A DNA stretch of 64,000 bases. It comes from Streptomyces sp. DH24 (GTDB taxonomy: Bacteria > Actinomycetota > Actinomycetes > Streptomycetales > Streptomycetaceae). Position numbers and translations under genes: made by a program. Where the stretch lies: assembly GCF_029813775.1 (NCBI RefSeq), contig NZ_JARVKW010000030.1:1-64000 (forward strand). The letters are read 5' to 3'. Shown piece after piece: positions 29,573 to 35,717 of this stretch (position 1 is its first letter; every line of letters starts with the position of its first letter). The notes under the pieces are model-generated. The model did no database searches and was not told the DNA's origin. It worked only from the letters and a program-made list of their open reading frames with translations.

Positions 29573-30364
29573 ATGGGACCCAAGACGACCAAGGTCTACG
29601 AGACGCTGCGACAGCGGCTTGCCGAAGGCGAGTACGGCGGGCCCGGAGACAAGATCCCCTCTGAACGCACACTGACCGAGGAAATGGCAATTGGCCGGAC
29701 CGCGCTCCGGCAGGTTCTCGCTCGTCTCGTGGCCGAGGGTGCCCTGGAGGTGCGGGGACGTAGCTCGTATCGGGTGCCAGGTACGGTGAGCGTGTCGCCA
29801 CCGGACGGGTTGGAGCCGTGGCGCATCCACGGTGAGCGCGACTTGTACGACAACCGATGGGTGAAGCTTCAGCTCTGGGACGTGGAACCGCCCGGCATGA
29901 AGTCGTTTGAGCACCACGTGGTGAAGCTGCAACATGTGGCCATCACCGCTGTTCTGGACGACCAGGACCGTGTACTCATGATGTGGCGCTACCGCTTCGT
30001 ACCCCAACAGTTCGGCTGGGAGCTCCCGGGCGGCATCGTCGATGCCGGTGAGGAACCGGCAGACACAGCGCTGCGGGAAGTGGTCGAGGAAACCGGGTGG
30101 CGTCCGAAGGCACTGGAACACGTCGTGAGCTATCAGCCCATGGTCGGCATGGTCGACTCGCCTCACGAAATCTTCGTTGGCCACGGGGCTGAACGAGTCG
30201 GTGAACCGACCGACCTGGAGGAAGCCGGCCACATCGAATGGGTTCCCCTCGCAGACATTCCGGGGCTCATGGCCCGCGGTGAGCTAATGGGATCGGGCAC
30301 CCTAGTTGCCTTGCTGTACATCCTGGCCAACCGGCGCGCGCAGGGAGTCACAGCCGCGCGCTGA
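29573..30364 (+). CDS. GntR-Nudix fusion regulator/hydrolase (KorSA-Pif-like)
   Basis: 263 residues with two domains. Residues 1-75 are a GntR winged helix (KVYETLRQRLAEGEY, IPSERTLTEEMAIGRTALRQ). About 100-250 is a Nudix hydrolase with an intact box starting GGIVDAGEE and continuing to REVVEETGW, matching Gx5Ex7REUxEExGU. In pSAM2 the GntR repressor KorSA and the Nudix protein Pif (immunity against incoming copies) are separate genes; here both activities are in one chain. It is likely to control element replication and transfer and possibly redundant uptake. It overlaps the convergent XRE gene by 17 bp. A TTG at 29549 is an alternative start. Confidence 0.85.
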   Translation: MGPKTTKVYETLRQRLAEGEYGGPGDKIPSERTLTEEMAIGRTALRQVLARLVAEGALEVRGRSSYRVPGTVSVSPPDGLEPWRIHGERDLYDNRWVKLQLWDVEPPGMKSFEHHVVKLQHVAITAVLDDQDRVLMMWRYRFVPQQFGWELPGGIVDAGEEPADTALREVVEETGWRPKALEHVVSYQPMVGMVDSPHEIFVGHGAERVGEPTDLEEAGHIEWVPLADIPGLMARGELMGSGTLVALLYILANRRAQGVTAAR

Positions 30365-31478
30365 GCATGTCGACACGACGGCGCTGCCGCACCGAACCGG
30401 TGCGGCCCGCCAGTAGCCGGGCCTGTTTCAGATGGGTGTGGGCGTCGTCGTACTCGGCTCGCGCCAGGTGCGCGTGCGCCAAGTCCGTGTGCAGTCCAGC
30501 GCGCGCCCGGACGAACGACGGGTCCATGTCTTCCAGCGCTCCGTACAGACTCGTGACTGCCTCGCCGTCACCGAGCATGGCGAGCACGTTGCCTTGCCAC
30601 CGCGCAAGGTGGGTGCCGTTCAGGAAGATGCTCAGCATGTCCGGGTCTCTGTCCTCCGGACCCGGTGGGATGGCAGCCAGAGCCGCATCGAGCGCGCGCC
30701 GAGAATCGTCCGGCATGCCGGCGTACGCGCACATCTCCGCTTCAGCGGCGTACAGCCACGCCCGCAATCGGGCGGAAGCCGACTGGCCAACGGTTCGCCG
30801 AGCGTCGCGTACGAGCTCGACCCCGAGCGCGGGCCGACCGGCCTCACAGAGCACGTACGCCTGTTCCGCCATGGCGTGGGCGAGATACATCGGAGCCTCA
30901 GCGTCACGCGCCGCTCGCTTCGCAAGTTCGTAGTGCCGCCACGCCCGTTCGACGGCTCCGGAGTCGATGGCCTGCCACGCCGCGAGGGTCGACGCACCCG
31001 CGAGGGCGAGCGCCACGGGGCGGCGCGCGGTCGGCAGCACAGCAAAGTTGAGCGCGTCCTCCAGGGCAGCAAGATGCCCTGTCATCTGGTCGACCAGGCT
31101 GGCCGCGCCCCTCTGCCTGTCCATGGTGCGGAGCAACTCCGTCTGATCGTTGAACGCCTGGACCATGGACTCACCCACGCTGCCGGCCGCGTCGATCCGG
31201 CTGAGTAGTTCGTCGTAGCCGTCGGCGGAAACGACCGCCGGCGTCGATGCGGCGCTTCTCAACTCTGCGTCAGTGACGCCGAGAAGCTTCCTCAGAATGC
31301 CCGCATACCGGTCTGAGAGCGTCCGCTTCCCGTTCTCCCACTCGGACACGTACACCCGCAGGCTCGCGGTTGAGGCAACGTCCGTGACGTTCCACCGGGC
31401 GTACTGCTCAATCTCGCGAACCAGTCGCTCCTGAGACCAGCCGCGCGCCGCCCGCGCGCTTCGAAGTCCTGCGCCCAC
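30348..31478 (-). CDS. XRE-family regulator with TPR-like helical domain
   Basis: 376 residues: an N-terminal XRE helix-turn-helix (LRSARAARGWSQERLVREIE, then YVSEWENGKRTLSDRYAGIL, about 5-65) followed by a long alanine-rich all-helical region resembling tetratricopeptide repeats (about 110-370). This layout is common in Streptomyces regulators that respond to peptide or metabolite partners. The GTG start at 31478 lies about 190 bp from the palindromes at 31665-31703, so it may control itself and the divergent transfer operon through them. Convergent with the GntR-Nudix gene. Confidence 0.8.
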   Translation of the reverse strand: MGAGLRSARAARGWSQERLVREIEQYARWNVTDVASTASLRVYVSEWENGKRTLSDRYAGILRKLLGVTDAELRSAASTPAVVSADGYDELLSRIDAAGSVGESMVQAFNDQTELLRTMDRQRGAASLVDQMTGHLAALEDALNFAVLPTARRPVALALAGASTLAAWQAIDSGAVERAWRHYELAKRAARDAEAPMYLAHAMAEQAYVLCEAGRPALGVELVRDARRTVGQSASARLRAWLYAAEAEMCAYAGMPDDSRRALDAALAAIPPGPEDRDPDMLSIFLNGTHLARWQGNVLAMLGDGEAVTSLYGALEDMDPSFVRARAGLHTDLAHAHLARAEYDDAHTHLKQARLLAGRTGSVRQRRRVDMLSARL

Positions 31479-32258
31479 AGATCACCGTCCGCCGGTAATA
31501 GCCCTCACTGGCGCTCTCAGCATGCCGCACATTGCCGCAGGTCAACAGGGGTTAACAGGCCGGATGTTAAGCGCTGTTGGCTACCGACGACCCCGCTCTG
31601 AGCTGTCTTCTGGAGAGGCACCGCAGGGAGTGAAAGGCACCCGAAACGGCGAACCGCCTTGACTCTGGTGCGCACCAGATGCCAACCTTCTGGTGCGCAC
31701 CAGTTTGCGGGGCTGGCTCAGGCCCCTGGTGCGCGGAACAACCCCGCCGGGCCCGCTTACACGCGGCCCGAGCGGCAGGGGAGGCGTAGAAGTCCGTCGC
31801 CTTCACGGATCGATCGGTGTCATCGGCTAAGCCGCTGGTCTGACCCTCGGGCGGAGACCCAGGGACCGGATCACGGGGATCCCGGTGATTGGGCTGCACC
31901 CGGTCCATGACACCCGCGAGGGATGGGAGCGCCGTTCAGCGAGTGACGACTGAGCGGCACGGCAATGGCGCGCCGTCGGAGGGAGGCGGAGCAAGGCGCG
32001 TACGGAGCCGCGAGAGATCAAGCCGACTTCCCCGCGATCTACGGGCAGTTCGGTGTGAACCGATGACAGACCTTGGGTGCCGTTGGAGACCGGACCGGCC
32101 GGCGGCACCCGTACAGCGTGCCGGTCCGCTTGTTGGTTTCGCAGTGCTGAAGCTGCGGCCGGCTGCCTCTCCCGTCCGTCCGTTCCGCGCTCTGCGTGAG
32201 GGATGTACGGGCGGGAGTGCGGGGAGCCGGAACACCCCTTCGCCTCTTTGGAGCCCTG
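31479..32258. other. Control region of the element (780 bp without a clear gene)
   Basis: The longest gene-free stretch in the element, between the divergent XRE and RapZ-like genes. It holds the palindrome cluster at 31664-31734 and an imperfect palindrome ATCACGGGGATCCCGGTGAT (31874-31893). Short open frames in either direction have no family features and no good ribosome-binding site. It may contain promoters, operators or an origin. Confidence 0.5.
31659..31734. promoter_or_regulatory. Palindromic operator cluster CTGGTGCGCACCAG
   Basis: Perfect 14-bp palindrome CTGGTGCGCACCAG at 31665-31678 (16 bp counting flanking T and A) and again at 31690-31703, 25 bp apart. A half-site CTGGTGCGC lies at 31726-31734. 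A -35-like TTGACT (31659-31664) abuts the first copy. This is a clear multi-site operator, most likely for the XRE or GntR protein of the element. Confidence 0.7.
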
Positions 32259-32642
32259 ATGGCTGCTGCCGTTGAGATCGTTTCGTTCGGCTACCTGCAC
32301 GATGAGCCGCCCGCCGCGCACCTGACCATCGACCTGCGTGAGCACTTCCGTGACCCGCACGTCAGTCCGGAGCTGCGGTACATGACGGCCCACGACGAGC
32401 CCGTCCGCACGGCCGTGCTGAGCACCCCCGGGGTCGCGGCGCTGGCACTGGCGACCGCTGCGGCAGTGGAGGCGTACGCGTCGGGCCCTTCCTGGGGGCT
32501 CATCCGGATCGCCGACGGCTGCGCGGGGGGCCGCCACCGCGCGCCCGTCTTCGCCCTCGCGCTCGCCGAACTGCTGCGTGACGCCGGACACCAGGTCACC
32601 GTGCATCACCGCGACCTGGACAAGGACGTCGTCCAGCGCTGA
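32259..32642 (+). CDS. Stand-alone RapZ C-terminal domain protein
   Basis: 127 residues aligning over nearly their full length with the C-terminal domain of RapZ (the RNase adaptor controlling GlmZ sRNA decay in E. coli). Shared features are IDLREHFRDPHVSPELR (about 24-40), the phosphate-binding loop DGCAGGRHRAPV (86-97; RapZ has GCTGGKHRS) and HHRDLDKD near the end. The N-terminal P-loop kinase half of RapZ is absent. RapZ-CTD binds RNA and an amino-sugar phosphate, so an RNA- or metabolite-linked regulatory role is possible. First rightward gene after the control region; a strong hairpin follows. Confidence 0.75.
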   Translation: MAAAVEIVSFGYLHDEPPAAHLTIDLREHFRDPHVSPELRYMTAHDEPVRTAVLSTPGVAALALATAAAVEAYASGPSWGLIRIADGCAGGRHRAPVFALALAELLRDAGHQVTVHHRDLDKDVVQR

Positions 32643-32695
32643 CCTTGCCCACGTTCCACCCGCAGCCGGAACCCCGGCTGCCTCACCAACGGCGC

Positions 32696-32725
32696 GCGGT
32701 CCCCGGGTGGCACCCCGGGGACCGC
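32696..32725 (+). terminator. Hairpin after the RapZ-like gene
   Basis: Perfect 12-bp stem GCGGTCCCCGGG / CCCGGGGACCGC with loop TGGCAC, preceded by a weaker 8-bp hairpin (32662-32681). It separates the RapZ-like gene from the transfer operon and is a likely terminator or attenuator. Confidence 0.7.
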
Positions 32726-32762
32726 TGTCGGGCCGTTCCATCTGTGAGAGGACCACGACCCA

Positions 32763-33032
32763 ATGAGTCACATCGTCACTGTTCAGGACGCTGTTACCGC
32801 GTTCGCCGACTTCATGGAGCCGACGGCCGCGGAGCTGGACGCGATCGAGCTGGAGATGCCCGTCATCCTGGCGGACGTCGACCTGCTCGACGCGTACATC
32901 GTCACGCTGGACCGCACGCCGACCGAGCTGGACGTCCGCCGGATCCGCCGGGCCCGCCGCCGCGCGCTGGCCGCCCGCGTCGCGCTGCTCAACCGCACCA
33001 CGGCCGCGAGCCTGCCCGGGGGTGCCGCGTGA
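32763..33032 (+). CDS. DUF6284-like small protein, head of the transfer operon
   Basis: 89 residues, acidic N-terminal half (VQDAVTAFADFMEPTAAELD) and arginine-rich helix (DVRRIRRARRRALAARVAL). I associate this pattern with the DUF6284 proteins found in Streptomyces plasmids and AICEs, always next to spd genes. GTGAGAGGA precedes the ATG. Its stop overlaps the GTG of the next gene. Function unknown. Confidence 0.7.
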   Translation: MSHIVTVQDAVTAFADFMEPTAAELDAIELEMPVILADVDLLDAYIVTLDRTPTELDVRRIRRARRRALAARVALLNRTTAASLPGGAA

Positions 33033-33475
33033 GCGCCACCGAACGGAACCTGATCGCCGCGCACGCCGAGGTGAAGGCGGAGATCACGCGCACGGACAGC
33101 AAGACGGCGCTGCTGCTGGCGTTCGTCGGCGCTGTGCTGGCTGGGGCGTGGACGGTCGCCCGTGACCTGCCGCTGAACTGGCCCGCCGTTGTCGTGGGCG
33201 GGGCCGGTATGGCGCTGCTGGTCGCGGCGGCCGGTCTGCTGCTGCGTTCGGTCCGCCCGAACGTCAGCGGCCGGCACGGCTTTCCGCTGTGGGCCACGCT
33301 CACGGCGGAGGAGATCAGCGCCGCTGTCTCTGCCGACCTGGCCGCCGACATCGCCAGCCTGTCCCGGCTGGCCGTCACCAAGTTCACCTGCCTGCGCCGC
33401 GCGGTCGACCTCATCCGCGCCGGCGGGGCGCTGCTCATCCTCGCCGCCCTGCTCACCGCGGGAGGTGCGCTGTGA
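33029..33475 (+). CDS. Pycsar-effector-like (PycTM/DUF5706) membrane protein
   Basis: 148 residues from GTG 33029 (overlapping the upstream stop). The N-terminal amphipathic part ERNLIAAHAEVKAEITRTDS leads into TM1 (about 27-44) and TM2 (52-74). An intervening cytoplasmic helix region (90-125) is followed by a terminal TM (129-147). The pattern ...EVKAEI.R.DSK.ALLL... is what I know from DUF5706, the membrane effector of Pycsar cyclic-pyrimidine defence. No Pycsar uridylate/cytidylate cyclase is in the element, but a GGDEF cyclase is two genes downstream. Alternative reading: a plasmid spread protein. Family call moderate, function inferred. Confidence 0.65.
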   Translation: MSATERNLIAAHAEVKAEITRTDSKTALLLAFVGAVLAGAWTVARDLPLNWPAVVVGGAGMALLVAAAGLLLRSVRPNVSGRHGFPLWATLTAEEISAAVSADLAADIASLSRLAVTKFTCLRRAVDLIRAGGALLILAALLTAGGAL

Positions 33476-34344
33476 ACGCCAAGACCGTCATGCCAGCCGT
33501 CGCGATGACGGCCGTGTCCATGGTGCTGACCCTGGCCGTGGTCGTGATGTGGCTGGGCACCGCGGTGCCGTGGCCGGTGGCCGTGGTCGTCGGTCTGGGT
33601 ATCGACGGCGGATGGCTGGCCACCCTCGCCTACGAACGGCGTCTGGCCGCCCAGGGCGACCGCAACCGGGCCGTGACCGCCGTCGGCTGGTCCTTCGGCC
33701 TCATCGCCACCGGCGTCCTCATCGCGCACGCGCTCACCACGGACGGCGCCCGTGGGGCGTGGCTGGCCGTGGCATGGCTGCCGATCGCGGCCAAGGCCCT
33801 GTGGCTGGTGCACAGCCTGTGGGAGCGCACCGCGCTCACTCCGGTCGCGCTGGACGCGATCCGTGGGATTCAGCAGGAAGCGCGCGATGAGGCGGCCGTG
33901 GCCCGCGCCCGGCTGCGGGCGGAAGCGGCCACGGAGGAGACCCGGTTGACGGCCGTGACCGAGGCCGGTGCCCGCGTCGCACGCGTCCAGGCCAAGACCG
34001 CCGCCACCCTCGCCGGGGCGTGGTCGACGCTGGAGACGGCCCGCCAGGGCGACGGCACGAACCGGGCCCTGACGTGCGTCACAGAGCGCGTCACGCCCGC
34101 GTCACAGCCGATGTGGAAGCTCCCCGTCTGGGGCCCCAGCGAGCCGGTCCCCGCCATCGGCGCGGTGCCCTCGCTGACCAACGACGAGTTGGACGCCATC
34201 GTCGCCGACATCCTCAACGCCGAGGGCACGGCAATGCCCTACCGCGAGCTGTCGGCCCGCTTCCGGGCCCGGGGACACAGTGCCGGAGAGACCCGGCTGC
34301 GTGCCTCCTTCGGGCGCGTCACCCGGAAGGAGACGGCCGCATGA
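33472..34344 (+). CDS. SpdB-like plasmid-spread membrane protein
   Basis: 290 residues from GTG 33472 (overlap with the upstream stop). Four transmembrane segments at about 7-29, 32-53, 69-88 and 96-113 are followed by an Ala/Arg/Glu-rich coiled region (125-190) and a polar C-terminal domain (230-290). This architecture and its place upstream of traB match the Spd proteins of Streptomyces plasmids, which help spread the element between hyphal compartments. The ATG of the GGDEF gene overlaps its stop. Confidence 0.75.
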   Translation: MNAKTVMPAVAMTAVSMVLTLAVVVMWLGTAVPWPVAVVVGLGIDGGWLATLAYERRLAAQGDRNRAVTAVGWSFGLIATGVLIAHALTTDGARGAWLAVAWLPIAAKALWLVHSLWERTALTPVALDAIRGIQQEARDEAAVARARLRAEAATEETRLTAVTEAGARVARVQAKTAATLAGAWSTLETARQGDGTNRALTCVTERVTPASQPMWKLPVWGPSEPVPAIGAVPSLTNDELDAIVADILNAEGTAMPYRELSARFRARGHSAGETRLRASFGRVTRKETAA

Positions 34345-34952
34345 ACACCCCGGCCCTGTCCCTGATAGCTGCCTTATCGGCGGCGTGGGGCCTCCACACG
34401 GTGTGGATGTCGCGTCGTCTGCGGACCGCCCGCCGGGACCCGCTCACCGGTCTGTGGACGCGGGACGCCTTCACCCGCCAGGCCCGCCGTCTGCTGCGCA
34501 ACCGGCACGCGGTCGTGGTCCTCGCGGACGTGGACCGCTTCAAGCAGGTCAACGACACCCACGGCCACGCCGCCGGGGACGCGCTCCTTGCCGCCACGGC
34601 CGCCCGGCTCGCTCACGCGGTGGGCCGCTCCGGTGTGGTCGGCCGGCTGGGCGGGGACGAGTTCGCCGCCGTCCTGGTCGACCGAGACGGCACCGCCGCC
34701 GACCAACTCGCCATCCTGGGCCGCATCCTGGCCCGCCCGGTCGACAACGCCCCCGACGTGCACACCAGCGTCTCCCTCGGGTGGGTGCGACGGGCCGACC
34801 ACCCCGACGAGGACCTGTCGGCCCTGCTGCGGCGCGCGGACGAGGCCATGTACGCGGCCAAGCGGGCACCTGTCCCGGTCCACCGGGCCGCCCTGGACCG
34901 TCTGCTCGCCTCCGTCACCGGCCGCCGGCCCGGCCGCCGTCGCACGGCATGA
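34341..34952 (+). CDS. GGDEF-domain protein (putative diguanylate cyclase)
   Basis: 203 residues: a short N-terminal membrane segment (about 4-22), then a GGDEF domain from DPLTGLWTRDAF (33-44) through the metal-binding DVDRFKQVNDTHGHAAGD (63-80) to the intact signature GRLGGDEFAAVL (101-112). The inhibitory RxxD site is degenerate (RSGV at 96-99), so product feedback is unlikely. It probably makes c-di-GMP or a related cyclic dinucleotide at the membrane. It is coupled by ATGA overlaps to the SpdB gene before it and the next gene after it. GGDEF proteins are unusual cargo for a transfer operon. Confidence 0.87.
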   Translation: MNTPALSLIAALSAAWGLHTVWMSRRLRTARRDPLTGLWTRDAFTRQARRLLRNRHAVVVLADVDRFKQVNDTHGHAAGDALLAATAARLAHAVGRSGVVGRLGGDEFAAVLVDRDGTAADQLAILGRILARPVDNAPDVHTSVSLGWVRRADHPDEDLSALLRRADEAMYAAKRAPVPVHRAALDRLLASVTGRRPGRRRTA

Positions 34953-35299
34953 GCACCCTGCCCGTCTACCGGTGGCGCCTTGCCCCGGACGGACTGGCCA
35001 CCCGCCGCCAGCTCCGCGCTGCCGGGCTGCGGCCGGGTGGCCAGGACGTGGCCGCGCAACTCGAACGCCCCCGCCGCCGGCGGGGCCCGCTGGTCGCCTA
35101 CCTGTACCGCGTCGACCTGGCCAAGCCTGTGCGGCCGATGACCCCTGCGAAATGGGCGGCGCTGGCCAAGGCCAACGCCGCCCGCCGCATCTGCACCGCA
35201 TGCCGGCGCGATGCCGGATACGTCATCCCCGCCGCGCTGGGCACCTGCGTGCCCTGCGCCTACCCCGGCCCGAACGGACCGGAAGGGAGCACCCGTTGA
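34949..35299 (+). CDS. Small RRQ-motif zinc-finger protein of the transfer operon
   Basis: 116 residues. The N-terminal half has a basic segment RRQLRAAGLRPGGQDVAAQL (about 19-38) that recurs in small proteins beside Streptomyces plasmid transfer genes. The C-terminal half has a CxxC-x17-CxxC pair (CTACRRDAG ... TCVPC), a likely zinc ribbon. The ATG overlaps the GGDEF stop. Probably a DNA- or protein-binding accessory factor; exact role unknown. Confidence 0.65.
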   Translation: MSTLPVYRWRLAPDGLATRRQLRAAGLRPGGQDVAAQLERPRRRRGPLVAYLYRVDLAKPVRPMTPAKWAALAKANAARRICTACRRDAGYVIPAALGTCVPCAYPGPNGPEGSTR

Positions 35300-35613
35300 G
35301 CAACGCCGACCTGCGCCGCCTGGACCGCGAGATCCAGGCGACCACGAAGAAGCTGGAGGCCGTGCGCCGGGGCGAGTTGTGGCCGCTGAACGGCCGCGAG
35401 CGCCGCGCCATGACCCGCGCCATCGCCGCCGGCGCCTACCGCACCGCCCGCGGCCGCAGCACCGGCCGCGCCGAGCAGCAGATCGAGTCCACGAGCAGCG
35501 GCGCCGAGATGCGCCTGACCGCGGAACTGGCCGCCCTGCACGGCGAGCGGCAGCGGCTCATCACCGAGGCCGCCCGCGCCAAGGCCAAGAAGAAGTCCTC
35601 CGGCTGGTGGTGA
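35296..35613 (+). CDS. Small coiled-coil protein preceding traB
   Basis: 105 residues from TTG 35296 (GGAAGGGAGC upstream; TTGA overlap with the previous stop). It is charged and helical throughout (LRRLDREIQATTKKLEAVRR; LTAELAALHGERQRLITEAA), with a lysine-rich tail ending SSGWW. Last gene of the coupled run 32763-35613. No recognised family. Confidence 0.6.
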   Translation: MSNADLRRLDREIQATTKKLEAVRRGELWPLNGRERRAMTRAIAAGAYRTARGRSTGRAEQQIESTSSGAEMRLTAELAALHGERQRLITEAARAKAKKKSSGWW

Positions 35614-35630
35614 CCAGCCAACCCCCGCAC

Positions 35631-35672
35631 GCCGGGGTGGCCGTGACTTTCCACGGACCCGGCCACCCCGGC
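35631..35672 (+). terminator. Hairpin between the spd operon and traB
   Basis: Perfect 12-bp stem GCCGGGGTGGCC / GGCCACCCCGGC around an 18-base loop that contains a competing inner stem (CCGTG / CACGG). It lies in the 104-bp gap before traB and may be a terminator or attenuator that adjusts traB expression. Confidence 0.6.
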
Positions 35673-35717
35673 TCTCCCCCATCCCGCCCCACAAGGGCAG
35701 TCAGGAGAACCCCCAGC

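Noticed and set aside
31567..31908. 113-codon minus-strand frame over the palindrome cluster
   Set aside because: Composition is not protein-like, no ribosome-binding site, and it would place the perfect palindromes inside coding sequence. The region reads better as regulatory.
31889..32275. Plus-strand frame before the RapZ-like gene
   Set aside because: No conserved pattern, overlaps the RapZ-like start, and no ribosome-binding site; treated as non-coding.
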